From Terriglobia bacterium (lineage in GTDB: Bacteria; Acidobacteriota; Vicinamibacteria; Vicinamibacterales; CAVVIG01), in the NCBI GenBank assembly GCA_020073005.1, contig JAIQFX010000038.1, forward strand, positions 1-64,000: a stretch of DNA of 64,000 bases, in the 5' to 3' direction. Below the pieces are notes generated by a model that was not told where the DNA came from, made no database searches, and saw only the letters and a program-made list of their open reading frames with translations. Below, piece by piece: positions 14,977 through 23,761 of the stretch. The number at the start of each line of letters is the position of its first letter. The first letter of the stretch is position 1. The position numbers and the translations under genes are program-made.

Positions 14977-17900
14977 TTTCGCTAATCTGCTCGAGCCCCA
15001 GGCGCTGCGCGAGCTGATTGAACCGCGGCAGATACGTCGACAGCGCGCGCTGGAGCCAATCGGTCTCGCCCTTCAACTCCGTTTGCAGGTCGTTGAAGAT
15101 CGGCACCGTGTTGCTCGTCGGCTTCCCGTCGCCCGCCTCGACGACGCGCAGCAGCGACGCGAGCCGGTTGTTCGTCTTGATGGGGAAGTTCAGCGGATCC
15201 TGATTGCTCTGATTCTTCACCTGATAGACGTCGACCTCGACGGCCGTCAGCTCCTTAATCAGCTGCTCGGCGATTTCCTTCACATCCGCGTTCGTCGACT
15301 TCGATTCGCGATCGAGCAGCGCCTGCTTGATGCGGCGGATCTGGATGATCGCGTTGTTCGCCTCGTTCACCTTGTCGCGAATCTGGATCGCGAGGTCGTA
15401 CTGCTCCTGCATGTCCGCCTCGGTCGCGCTGTGATACGGATGCTTCTTCACGGCGAACGACTGCGTCAGCGCCCGGCCGTCGACCGTGAGCCGCGCCTGA
15501 TACGTGCCCGGCACGACGAGCGGACCGTTCTGCGTCGCGCCCCAGAGCACCATGCCCGGGAACTGCACGATGGGCTGCGCCTGCAGATCCCAGGCGAAGC
15601 GCTGAAGACCGGCGGCGATCGACGGCGGCGGACCGCCGCGTCCACGGCCCCCGCCCTCCTCTTCGTCAGCAGGCGCGGCTTCTGGCGGCGGCTCGCCCGG
15701 TACGACTTGAGGCGCGCCTCCTGTGGGCGTTGCCTCGGCTCTTCCCCCACCAGCCCTACCCGCCCCACCCGCCCTACCTCGTCCAGCATTCGGCAGCGCA
15801 CCCGTGTACGAACGCACGACCTGATTCTTGCTGTCCAGGATCTCGAGCGTCATTTTCTCGGCCGGCTTCTTCAGCCAGTACGAGATGCTCGCCGCGCCGC
15901 CCGCGCGAATCGCGTCGCCCGGCTTGAAGAGGTACGCGTCGGTTGCCGTCGCCGCCGCCTGATACTGCCGCAGCGGATTCACGTCGTCGAGAACCCAGAA
16001 CGCGCGGCCGTGCGTCGCGATCGCGATGTCGCTGCCCTCGACCCAGATGTCCGACACCTGCGTGTCCGGCAGGTTCAGCGACAGCGGCTGCCAGTGATCG
16101 CCGTCGTCCATTGAGACGTAGAAGCCGTGCTCCGCGCCCGCGTAGAGCAGGCCCTTGCGGACCGGATCCTCGCGCACGGACGAGATATAGTCGTTGCCCT
16201 TGATGCCGGTGACGATCTTCGTCCACGTCCGGCCGAAGTCGTGCGTGCGGAAGATGTACGGCGAGAAGTCCTCGAGCAGCGGTTTCTTCACCGACACGTA
16301 CGCCGACGCGGCATCGTAGATGGACGGATCGATCTGGCTGACGCGGCCAAGATCCGGCATCTCGCGCGGCGTGACGTTCGTCCACGTCTTGCCGCCGTCG
16401 CGCGTGACCTGCACGATGCCGTCATCCGATCCTGACCAGATCACGTTGACGTCCGTCTTGCCCGGGCCGAGCGAGAACACGGTCCCGTAGATTTCAGGAC
16501 TGTTCATGTCGTGCGTGATCGGGCCGCCGGAATCCTGGAACGTTTTCGGATCGTGACGCGTGAGGTCGCCGCTGATCGCGGTCCACGTCTGGCCGCCGTT
16601 CGTCGTCTTCCACACGCGCTGCGACGAGGTGTAGAGGACGTTCGGATCGACGGGCGAGAAGATGATCGGGTACGTCCACTGCCAGCGCTCGTGGACTTCG
16701 GCCGAGTTCTCTCCGGAGAAGAACCGTGGATATGCGCCGACTTCTTTCAGCTCGCCGGTGCGGCGATTGAGACGCGTGAGGAACGATCCGTTGTTCGCGC
16801 CGGCGTAGTAGACGTCCGGATCGCGCGGGTCGGTCGCGATGTAGCCGGGCTCGCCGCCGCCGGCTTCGTAGGGCGGGACGACGTTGCCTCGCCCGCCGCC
16901 GCCACCACCGCCGCGACCAAGATTAGTGGCGCTGGACACGCACATCGTCGAGTTGTCCTGCTGCGCGCCGCAGACGTGATACGGGACGTGCTTCGTCGTG
17001 ATGACGTGATAGAACTGCGCCGTCGGGAAATCCTGATCGGACCAGTGGCGATCGCGCGCGGCCACGTCGTAGCTGACCGTGCCGCCGCCGTCGTTGCCGT
17101 CCATCACGTGATTCGGATCGTCCGGATCGATCCAGAAGTCATGGTGATCGCCGTGCGTGCCCTGACCGATCTGCGTCAGCGTCCTGCCGCCGTCCACCGA
17201 CCGGAAGCTGCTCGTGTTCAGCATCACGACGACGTCCTTGTTGCTCGGGTCGGCGAAGACGTGCGTGTAGTAGAAGGCGCGCTGGCGGATGCTGCGCGCT
17301 TCGTTGACCAGCTTCCAGTTCGCGCCGCTGTCGTCTGACACATAGAGCCCGCCCTTGTCGTTCTCGATCAGCGCGTACACGCGATTCGAGTCCGCGGCCG
17401 TGAGCGCGATGGACATCTTGCCGTAAAGACCTTGCGGCAATCCGCCGGTCCGCGTGATCTCGCGCCACGTCTCGCCGCCGTCGGTGGACTTGAAGAGGCC
17501 GCTGCCAGGACCGCCGGACGACATCTGATATTCGACGCGATACGCCTCCCACATCGCGGCGAACATGACGTTGGGATTCTTGCGATCGAACTGGACGTCG
17601 ATCGCGCCGGTCTTCGTGTCGCGGAAGAGTTTCCGCTGCCACGTCTTGCCGCCGTCGGTCGATTTGTAGAGCCCGCGCTCGTCGCTCGGCGTGCCGTACT
17701 TGCCGAAGTCGGCGACGAAGACGATGTCCGGGTTCGTCGGGTGGATGCGAATCTTGGAGATGGCGTCGGAGTCGGTGAAGCCGATGTGCGACCAGGTCTT
17801 GCCGGCGTCGGTCGACTTGTAGACGCCGTCGCCGGGCATGATGTTGCCGCGGATGCAGGACTCGCCGGTGCCTATATAGATAATGTTGGGGTCGGATTCG

Positions 17901-18271
17901 GCCACGGCCACGGCGCCGACGGATGAAGTCGTGATCTGGCCGTCAGTTATCGGGTTCCAGGTCACCCCGCCGTCGGTCGTCTTCCACAACCCGCCGCCGA
18001 CCGCGCCGAAATAGCCGAGTTTCGGCTGGCCTTTCACGCCGGAGACCGCGATCGACCGTCCGCCGCGCAGCGGGCCGATGTTGCGCCACTTGAGGCCGTC
18101 GAGGATCGCCTTGTCGATCGCGCCCGCGGCTGCGGTTTGCGCTTGAGCGAATGCCGTCGCGATGCCGTAGCGCAGGCCTTCAGGCCTGCCGGCGGAGACG
18201 TTCCAGCCCGCTGAGATCCCGAGTAGCGCGATGCACGCCCAGAATGTGCGACGACGAAGGATGGCAGTCAT
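14972..18271 (-). CDS. Large secreted VPS10/sortilin-like BNR-repeat protein
   Basis: The 1099-residue protein starts after CAGGAGA with a signal peptide. It is built of many BNR/Asp-box turns (DGGVTW, DAGKTW, DGGKTW, DGGETW, DSGANW, NGGQTW and others) across residues about 50-760, giving paired beta-propellers of the VPS10/sortilin type. A Gly-rich run lies near residue 450 and a Pro/Ala/Gly-rich linker near 840-900. An alpha-helical C-terminal region follows. Proteins of this kind are widely annotated as glycosyl hydrolases without proof. A second, 1151-residue relative lies at 41679. A REP-like hairpin is embedded in the signal-peptide coding region. Confidence 0.85.
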   Translation of the reverse strand: MTAILRRRTFWACIALLGISAGWNVSAGRPEGLRYGIATAFAQAQTAAAGAIDKAILDGLKWRNIGPLRGGRSIAVSGVKGQPKLGYFGAVGGGLWKTTDGGVTWNPITDGQITTSSVGAVAVAESDPNIIYIGTGESCIRGNIMPGDGVYKSTDAGKTWSHIGFTDSDAISKIRIHPTNPDIVFVADFGKYGTPSDERGLYKSTDGGKTWQRKLFRDTKTGAIDVQFDRKNPNVMFAAMWEAYRVEYQMSSGGPGSGLFKSTDGGETWREITRTGGLPQGLYGKMSIALTAADSNRVYALIENDKGGLYVSDDSGANWKLVNEARSIRQRAFYYTHVFADPSNKDVVVMLNTSSFRSVDGGRTLTQIGQGTHGDHHDFWIDPDDPNHVMDGNDGGGTVSYDVAARDRHWSDQDFPTAQFYHVITTKHVPYHVCGAQQDNSTMCVSSATNLGRGGGGGGGRGNVVPPYEAGGGEPGYIATDPRDPDVYYAGANNGSFLTRLNRRTGELKEVGAYPRFFSGENSAEVHERWQWTYPIIFSPVDPNVLYTSSQRVWKTTNGGQTWTAISGDLTRHDPKTFQDSGGPITHDMNSPEIYGTVFSLGPGKTDVNVIWSGSDDGIVQVTRDGGKTWTNVTPREMPDLGRVSQIDPSIYDAASAYVSVKKPLLEDFSPYIFRTHDFGRTWTKIVTGIKGNDYISSVREDPVRKGLLYAGAEHGFYVSMDDGDHWQPLSLNLPDTQVSDIWVEGSDIAIATHGRAFWVLDDVNPLRQYQAAATATDAYLFKPGDAIRAGGAASISYWLKKPAEKMTLEILDSKNQVVRSYTGALPNAGRGRAGGAGRAGGGRAEATPTGGAPQVVPGEPPPEAAPADEEEGGGRGRGGPPPSIAAGLQRFAWDLQAQPIVQFPGMVLWGATQNGPLVVPGTYQARLTVDGRALTQSFAVKKHPYHSATEADMQEQYDLAIQIRDKVNEANNAIIQIRRIKQALLDRESKSTNADVKEIAEQLIKELTAVEVDVYQVKNQSNQDPLNFPIKTNNRLASLLRVVEAGDGKPTSNTVPIFNDLQTELKGETDWLQRALSTYLPRFNQLAQRLGLEQISEK
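18167..18189 (-). repeat. REP-like hairpin inside the VPS10-like signal peptide region
   Basis: GTAGCG is followed by the perfect stem GCAGGCC / GGCCTGC with loop TTCA (18172-18189). It is translated in the minus-strand gene as part of the segment around RPEGLRYG, just before the AFAQA cleavage region, so the element has been tolerated in frame. Confidence 0.6.
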
Positions 18272-18383
18272 GAATGCGTTCTCCTGAGGAAGGAGAAAAG
18301 TCTACACGAAAAGCCGGGGCCGGCTGCGTGGTAGCATCGCGGCGTTCCCCCAAGCGCGCCGTGCCTGAACTGGAGGGTGCGGA

Positions 18384-18881
18384 ATGTCAGGCGACGAGAG
18401 TCTGCGCGCGGACCGCGACATCCTGCGCAACGAATTGCGGCACGCATCGTCGGAGGTCGACCGGGCGGCCCGGCGCTACCGGCGCGCGAGCTCGCTGCTC
18501 CTGCTCGCGGCGATGCTCTTCGGTCTGATGGCGAGCGGACTCGCCGGCGAGGCCGCGCGAGGCGGACCCGTCGCGGCCAAGGTCGCGGAAACGACGACGG
18601 GGAAGGTGCCGAGCACGCTGCCGCCCGGGTGGAGAAACGTCTGCGGCCTGATTGCGATCTTCACGTTCATCGGCACGGCGGCGAGCGGCATCAACTCGCT
18701 CTTGAAGATCTCGGAACATCAGGCCAGCGCGTTCGCGTGCCTCGGTGCGCTGGACGCGCTGCAGACGGAATTGCTCCGCGAAGCGGATCTGCGCCGCGCG
18801 ACGCTGGACAAGGTGACCGCGGAACTGGCGAAACTCCGTCGCGAGCACGCCGAATATTTTCAGCGGTTTCGAGAGACGTAG
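18384..18881 (+). CDS. Two-TM protein with C-terminal coiled coil, SLATT-like topology
   Basis: The ATG follows GGAGGG and gives 165 residues. A short charged N-terminal helix (about 5-35), TM1 (about 36-55), a polar loop, TM2 (about 86-107) and a long charged helix (110-163) follow. This two-helix membrane plus helical tail layout is like SLATT-domain proteins, which act as pore-forming effectors in some conflict systems, but no sensor or nucleotidyltransferase gene is nearby and the match is only topological. The same frame continues past the TAG into more protein-like sequence, so the gene may once have been longer. Confidence 0.55.
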   Translation: MSGDESLRADRDILRNELRHASSEVDRAARRYRRASSLLLLAAMLFGLMASGLAGEAARGGPVAAKVAETTTGKVPSTLPPGWRNVCGLIAIFTFIGTAASGINSLLKISEHQASAFACLGALDALQTELLREADLRRATLDKVTAELAKLRREHAEYFQRFRET

Positions 18882-18884
18882 CGG

Positions 18885-19174
18885 CAGACCGATGAGGCCA
18901 TCAACCATTTCCAATTGACCCGACAGGCCGGCGTTGCCGCGACGCTGCTGATCGGTGTGCTCATCTACGCGGTGACCGTTGCTTTGATCGGGGCCTTTGT
19001 TGGAATCTACACGCTGCTGGTGCGGCCGAAGCCTGGGGCTGGTTCATCGCAGGGTGGCTGAAAGGTGTCGTCGCCGGCGGAATCGCCGGGGCAGTGATCA
19101 TCTTCTTCGCCAAGGGGGAAGGCGTTCAGGACTTGTTCGCGCTCATGACCGAACGGCACGACGATGATTCGTAA
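18885..19174 (+). pseudogene. Broken membrane-protein gene (nonsense and frameshift)
   Basis: Directly after the TAG at 18879-18881, and in the same frame, the DNA reads RQTDEAINHFQLTRQAG and then a hydrophobic helix with LLIGVLIYAVTVALIGAFVG, ending in RPKPGAG. A frame change near 19038 continues with WFIAGWLKGVVAGGIAGAV and FFAKGEGVQDLFALM, stopping at TAA 19172-19174. The joined sequence has two transmembrane helices and a natural tail. It is either the lost C-terminal half of the preceding gene or a separate decayed membrane protein. It overlaps the start of the triple-fusion gene. Confidence 0.6.
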
Positions 19175-21056
19175 ATGCGAACCGGCTGATGCCGAGGAGA
19201 TCTACGACGTCATCAACGACGCGGCCGTCGCGTACCGTGATGTCATTTCTCCAGACTGCTGGCACGAGCCCTACATGTCTCGGGAGGAACTGTCCCGTGA
19301 ATGCGCCAGCGGCGTCGTGTTCTCGGGCTTCTTCGACGGCGCGCATCTGGCGGCGGTCATGGGACTCCAGTTGGTCGGAGACGTTGCCCTGGTCCGGCAT
19401 GCCTACACGCGCACCGCGAGCCAGCGCCGAGGTCTCGGCGCACAATTACTGACTCACGTGCGGCGTCAGACGGATCGCCCCATGTTGATCGGGACATGGA
19501 AGGCTGCGACCTGGGCGGTTCGATTCTACGAACGTGAAGGATTCCGACTGGTTCACGGCGAAGACAAGGACGCATTGTTACGGCGCTACTGGACGGTTCC
19601 GGATCGGCAAATCGACGAGTCGGTCGTGCTCGCTGATGCACGATGGTTCTCGAGAATGTCGTCTCACGAGAAGCCGCTTGACGTCGTGCCGTACGATCCG
19701 GGCTGGCCCGCGGCGTTCGACGCCGAGGCCATCCGCCTGCGCGCCTCGCTCGGGGCGCAGGCGCTGCGCATCGACCATCACGGCTCGACGTCGATTCCAG
19801 GGCTCGGCGGCAAGCCGATCATCGACATCCAGATATCAGTCGCGGCGCTTCAGCCGCTTGCCGCGTATGGCGAACCGCTCGAGCGCATCGGCTATGTGCA
19901 CGTCCCCGATCCGGACGATGCGTTCTGTCCGTTCTTCCATCGGCCGGCGCAATGGCCTCACACGCACCACGTGCACGTCGTCGAGGCCGGAGGGACCGAA
20001 GAACGGCGGACGCTGGCGTTCCGCGACTTCCTTCGGGATCATGCAGACGAGGCGCGCGAGTACGAACGGCTGAAGCGCGATCTCGCGAGGCAGCTCGCAC
20101 CGGCCGACCGTGAGGCGCGTGAAGCGTACGCCCGCGCGAAGACGGACTTCATCGAGCGGATTGTCGCGATGGCCTTGCGCAGCGGCTATCCGCGGCCGCT
20201 CGCGGAGGCGCCTCCCGGCGGCGCGCGCAATCTCGTGTTCGATCCGAAAGGGTACTGGGTCGCCGGAGGCCACGAGCCGCTCTCGTATCCGGACGCCGGC
20301 CACGATCTCTGTTTCGCGATCGAAGACGGCTCGTTCTGGTTCCGCCATCGCAACGACGCCATCGTCGCCGTCGTGCGGCGGTTCCCTCCCGGTGGCGCGA
20401 TCTTCGACATCGGCGGCGGCAACGGATACGTCGCCGCGGGACTCGAACGCGCGGGCTTTTCCACGGTCCTCGTCGAGCCGGGACAGGCAGGTGCCGAGAA
20501 TGCGCGCCGGCGAGGGCTGCGCCATGTGATCTGCGCGAGCGTGGAAGCCGCCGGGTTCGCACCGGGAACGATGCACGCGGCCGGAATGTTCGATGTCCTC
20601 GAACACATCCGCGACGATCGGGCGTTCCTCGGGTCGCTGCGCCCGCTGCTGCGGCCGGACGGCCGACTCTACCTGAGCGTCCCGGCCTTTCCGTTTCTCT
20701 GGTCCAGCGAGGACACGTTCGCCGGACACTTCCGGCGCTACACGCGCGGCTCGCTCGCCGGCGTGCTCGAGGCCGCCGGCTTCGACGTCGAATACATGAC
20801 GTACCTCTTCTGGTTTCTGCCGCTGCCGGTGTGGCTCCTGCGCGCGATTCCCAGCCGGCTCGGATGGCGCGGAACACCCACGCTTCAGTCCGCGAGCCGG
20901 GAGCACGCGGCCGGTGGCGTGGCCGAGCGCTTGATCGAGTGGGCGCTGTCGGGGGAGCTCGCGCGGATCGCTCGCGGGCGAACGCTCCCGTTCGGCGGAA
21001 GCTGTCTCGCCGTCGCGCGTCGTGCCGGGCGGGATGCGGAAGCGCGATCGACTTGA
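19164..21056 (+). CDS. GNAT - GrpB (UPF0157) - SAM methyltransferase triple fusion
   Basis: One uninterrupted 630-codon frame joins three domains. Residues 1-150 are a GNAT acetyltransferase (motif A around RTASQRRGLGAQLL, about 83-96). Residues 170-335 are a GrpB/UPF0157 domain, a nucleotidyltransferase-like fold (PYDPGWPAAF; HGSTSIPGLGGKPIIDIQ near 205). Residues 370-615 are a class I methyltransferase (FDIGGGNGY near 415, MFDVLEH near 475, a membrane-facing hydrophobic stretch near 540-560). All three domains keep their key motifs. GNAT-GrpB neighbours are common, but a three-way fusion is unusual. Its job is unknown; it may modify one substrate in several steps. Confidence 0.8.
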   Translation: MIRKCEPADAEEIYDVINDAAVAYRDVISPDCWHEPYMSREELSRECASGVVFSGFFDGAHLAAVMGLQLVGDVALVRHAYTRTASQRRGLGAQLLTHVRRQTDRPMLIGTWKAATWAVRFYEREGFRLVHGEDKDALLRRYWTVPDRQIDESVVLADARWFSRMSSHEKPLDVVPYDPGWPAAFDAEAIRLRASLGAQALRIDHHGSTSIPGLGGKPIIDIQISVAALQPLAAYGEPLERIGYVHVPDPDDAFCPFFHRPAQWPHTHHVHVVEAGGTEERRTLAFRDFLRDHADEAREYERLKRDLARQLAPADREAREAYARAKTDFIERIVAMALRSGYPRPLAEAPPGGARNLVFDPKGYWVAGGHEPLSYPDAGHDLCFAIEDGSFWFRHRNDAIVAVVRRFPPGGAIFDIGGGNGYVAAGLERAGFSTVLVEPGQAGAENARRRGLRHVICASVEAAGFAPGTMHAAGMFDVLEHIRDDRAFLGSLRPLLRPDGRLYLSVPAFPFLWSSEDTFAGHFRRYTRGSLAGVLEAAGFDVEYMTYLFWFLPLPVWLLRAIPSRLGWRGTPTLQSASREHAAGGVAERLIEWALSGELARIARGRTLPFGGSCLAVARRAGRDAEARST

Positions 21057-21167
21057 CGGTGTATCCAACATGGCGGATATCCTGAGGCCGGCTGCATCAG
21101 GCGCAACGTGCCGCCGCCAGGCGCGCTCCGCCGTGGTGATCGCGACCGACATCAGCGCGAGACGATC

Positions 21168-21704
21168 ATGACAACCACCTGGACCGTGCGGAGGCTGCAC
21201 ACGGTAGACGCCGCGCAGATCGACGCGCTCGCGGGCGTCACGATCGACTGCGTCGAAGCCGGCGCGTCGATTGGCTTCATGGATCCGCTGACGCGCGAAC
21301 GCGCCGTGGCGTTCTGGCGCCGCGTGGCCGACGGCGTGGCCAGAGGCGAACGCGCGCTGCTCGTCGCGGAAGATGCCCAGGGCCTCTGCGGCACCGTGCA
21401 GCTGATCCTCGACATGCCCGACAACCAGCCGCATCGCGCCGACCTGGCGAAGATGCAGGTGCATCGCCGCGCGCGACGCCAGGGACTCGGCGCGGCGCTG
21501 ATGCGCGCCGCCGAACAGATGGCGCGCGAGTGCGGCAGGACGCTGCTCGTGCTCGATGCCGTCACCGACGGCGATGCCGCGCGCCTGTACGCACGCCTCG
21601 GCTGGGTGCGTGTGGGCGATATCCCGCGCTACGCGTTGATGCCGAAGGGCGGGTTCTGCAGCACGACCTTCTTTTACCGCGACCTCGCCGCCGCCGAGAG
21701 GTGA
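21168..21704 (+). CDS. GNAT-family N-acetyltransferase
   Basis: The 178-residue protein (ATG 21168) has the GNAT fold. KMQVHRRARRQGLGAALM (about 98-115) is motif A with the acetyl-CoA R/Q-x-x-G-x-G/A loop, followed by LVLDAVTDGDAARLYARLG. The FMDPLTRE start region and the C-terminal FYRDL suit a small-molecule acetyltransferase of the antibiotic/amine type, but the substrate is unknown. It lies 110 bases after the triple fusion on the same strand. Confidence 0.88.
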   Translation: MTTTWTVRRLHTVDAAQIDALAGVTIDCVEAGASIGFMDPLTRERAVAFWRRVADGVARGERALLVAEDAQGLCGTVQLILDMPDNQPHRADLAKMQVHRRARRQGLGAALMRAAEQMARECGRTLLVLDAVTDGDAARLYARLGWVRVGDIPRYALMPKGGFCSTTFFYRDLAAAER

Positions 21705-21732
21705 TACTGGAGTCTTCCGGAGTGTCGTCGCG

Positions 21733-22287
21733 ATGAACTGCTACGTCCACGATCGTTCGGCGGCCGTCGGGATCTGCGCCGTTTGTCAGAAGGCGGTCTG
21801 CCGCGCCTGCGTCGGCGCCGATGCGCCGCGCATCGTCTGCCGCGCCTGCCTCGAGCAGCGAGCCGTGTTTGGATTCGAGTACCGGTCGGCGGCCGCGATC
21901 GGCGGCTGGCCGCTGATCCACATTTGCCTGGGCATGGATCCGGTCACGATGCGTCCGAAAGTCGCCAGGGGCGTCGTCGCCATCGGCAACGTGGCGGTCG
22001 GCGCGATCGCGATTGCGGGGCTCGCGTGCGGGCTCGTGACCATTGGCGGCGCGTCGGTCGGCCTCGTGTTCTCGCTGGGCGGCCTGGCCGCGGGCCTGGG
22101 CTTCTCCGTCGGCGGGCTGGCCATCGGATCCGTCGCGCTCGGCGGCCTGGCGATCGGATTCGTCCACGGGATCGGCGGCGCCGCGTTCGGTCCGTCGATC
22201 ATCGACGCGCGCCGATGCGATCGGGCCACGCTGGACTTCGTGCGCCAGTGGCTCGGGTCCGGCATCCTGCCGCCGAATTGCCGGTAA
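21733..22287 (+). CDS. B-box zinc-finger protein with Gly-Ala repeat membrane-like domain
   Basis: The 184-residue protein begins with a B-box-like zinc finger: CYVH (3-6), CAVC (15-18), CRAC (23-26) and CRAC (36-39). From about residue 75 to 150 it has imperfect repeats of a GGLAxG type (GGLAAGL, GGLAIGS, GGLAIGF, with TIGGASVG). These are very small and hydrophobic and could form a repeated membrane or beta-helical structure. The end is polar (residues 158-184). No function can be named; proteins with this pair of parts occur in Acidobacteriota and relatives. Confidence 0.7.
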   Translation: MNCYVHDRSAAVGICAVCQKAVCRACVGADAPRIVCRACLEQRAVFGFEYRSAAAIGGWPLIHICLGMDPVTMRPKVARGVVAIGNVAVGAIAIAGLACGLVTIGGASVGLVFSLGGLAAGLGFSVGGLAIGSVALGGLAIGFVHGIGGAAFGPSIIDARRCDRATLDFVRQWLGSGILPPNCR

Positions 22288-22379
22288 CGTCCAACACCCG
22301 ATGCCTTGATGACCCCTGGAACGGATCAATAATCGGCGCGTCTGAAGGATCGGCGCGGACCGAGGATCACGAGGATCAC

Positions 22380-22892
22380 ATGACCGTCAAGGATCTGCAG
22401 ACGCTGTACGACTACAGCTACTGGGCGAACACGAAACTGCTTGGCGTGGTTTGCCAACTGACGCCGGAACAGTTCACGCAATCGGTCGCGGGCAGCTACG
22501 GTTCCGTCAGGAACACGCTGGTGCACATCCTGAGCGCCGAGTGGGGCTGGCTCGATCGATGCGGCGGCCCGCCGCGCGGCGCGCAACTCAAGGCGGATGA
22601 TTTTCCGACGCTGCAATCCGTGGTGGACGCCTGGACCAGGGTCGAGGCCTACGTGCGCGAGTTCCTGTCCACGCTGCGCGACGAGGATCTGGCGCGCAAC
22701 GTCGAGTTCACGCTCGGCAACGCGCCGAAGCAGTCGATGGCGCTCGGAGAACTGATGCATCACGCCGCGGTGCACGCCGTCCATCACCGCGGTCAGGTGG
22801 CGCTGCTGCTGAGGGTGCTCGGCTGCACACCCGGCAATTTCGATCTCCTCATCTACTACGGCGAGAAACACGCCGCGTCGTCGGCCGGGTGA
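22380..22892 (+). CDS. DinB-family protein
   Basis: The 170-residue protein has the DinB/YfiT four-helix bundle. YDYSYWANTKLL opens helix 1. A histidine in NTLVHILSAEWGWLD and HHAAVHAVHHRGQV near the end supply the His ligands for the metal. Family members include thiol-dependent transferases (bacillithiol or mycothiol type) and many of unknown role. Start ATG 22380 follows GAGGATCAC. Another DinB-like gene follows at 23258 and a third at 60989. Confidence 0.88.
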   Translation: MTVKDLQTLYDYSYWANTKLLGVVCQLTPEQFTQSVAGSYGSVRNTLVHILSAEWGWLDRCGGPPRGAQLKADDFPTLQSVVDAWTRVEAYVREFLSTLRDEDLARNVEFTLGNAPKQSMALGELMHHAAVHAVHHRGQVALLLRVLGCTPGNFDLLIYYGEKHAASSAG

Positions 22893-22896
22893 CGCG

Positions 22897-23222
22897 GTGC
22901 CGCAGCTCGATTTCTTCGCCGCGCGGGAGGATCAGCTCGAGATCCTCCGATTCCTGTTCGGACAGACGGATGTTCGTGTCGTCGAGCACAGCTCGAAGCC
23001 CGACGCGGAGCTGGTGACGTTCACTTCGGTTGCGGACGTCGATTCCGCGTCAGGCTTGGCGAAGATCCGCACGGCAACGGACTCGGCTGTCTGCTGGCGC
23101 TGTGGTCGCCGTCGATCATCCGCCAACTCGAGGTGCGGCGCATCGACCTCGATCCGGGCGCGGCCGGCGGCGCTCTCATGCAGCTCTACTTCGGCCTGGA
23201 CGCGTTCCGGGTTGGAGCGTGA
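22897..23222 (+). pseudogene. Frameshifted hypothetical gene
   Basis: The frame starts at GTG 22897 with PQLDFFAAREDQLEILRF and continues as TDVRVVEHSS to about SVADVDSAS. Near 23055 it must change frame to keep protein character: LGEDPHGNGLGCLLALWSPS, then IIRQLEVRRIDLDPGAAGG and LMQLYFGLD, stopping at TGA 23220-23222. From memory the intact family is longer after the LMQLYFG segment, so the end is also lost. It sits between two DinB-fold genes and is probably dead. Confidence 0.6.
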
Positions 23223-23257
23223 CGCGTGAGGTTCTAGAATCACGCAGGAGAACAGAT

Positions 23258-23761
23258 ATGGTCCTGACCAAGTCCGAGCTCATCGCCTCTCTGCAGAACG
23301 AAGTCCGTATCCTGCTGCATCTCGCGAGCAAGATCGATCGCGCGCAGCTCGACTACCGTCCGACGCCGAAGCAGCGCAGCACGCTCGAGCTGCTGCGGTA
23401 CCTGAGCATGATGGGGCCCACGATCATCGAGTACGCGAAGACGAATTCGCAGGACATGGCCATCTGGACAACGGCCGAGAAGGCGGCCAACGCGCGCGAC
23501 TTCGATCAGACGCTCGCCGCGATCGCCGCGCAGAAGGAGACGTACGCGTCGTTGCTCGGCGGGATGTCCGACGCGGACTTCCGCGTCGAGGTGAACAATT
23601 TCGACGGCAGCAAGATCTCGCGCGGCTCGATGATCGTCGGCGTCGTGCTGTGCGGGTGCGCCGCCTACCGCACGCAGTTGTTCCTGTACCTCAAAGCCTG
23701 CGGCCGCGAGGAGCTGGGCACGATGAATCTCTGGGCCGGCATCGACGCGCCCGCCGCGTGA
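23258..23761 (+). CDS. DinB-superfamily-like helical protein
   Basis: The 167-residue protein follows a TAGAAT box (23235-23240) and a good SD (CAGGAG, 23245-23250). It is all-helical with a DinB-like order: first helix MVLTKSELIASLQNEV, then LDYRPTPKQRSTLELLRYL, and a last helix VLCGCAAYRTQLFLYLKA. The expected metal histidines are mostly missing, so it may not bind metal. Its TGA overlaps the ATG of the metallophosphoesterase gene, so the two are translationally coupled. Confidence 0.7.
   Translation: MVLTKSELIASLQNEVRILLHLASKIDRAQLDYRPTPKQRSTLELLRYLSMMGPTIIEYAKTNSQDMAIWTTAEKAANARDFDQTLAAIAAQKETYASLLGGMSDADFRVEVNNFDGSKISRGSMIVGVVLCGCAAYRTQLFLYLKACGREELGTMNLWAGIDAPAA

Noticed and set aside
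18384-18881. A SLATT-type defence effector
   Set aside because: Only topology matches; there is no CD-NTase, TIR or other sensor gene nearby, so it is kept as a hypothesis.
19836-21464. A 542-codon minus-strand frame opposite the triple fusion
   Set aside because: The plus strand has three motif-bearing domains; the minus frame is low-complexity Arg-rich.
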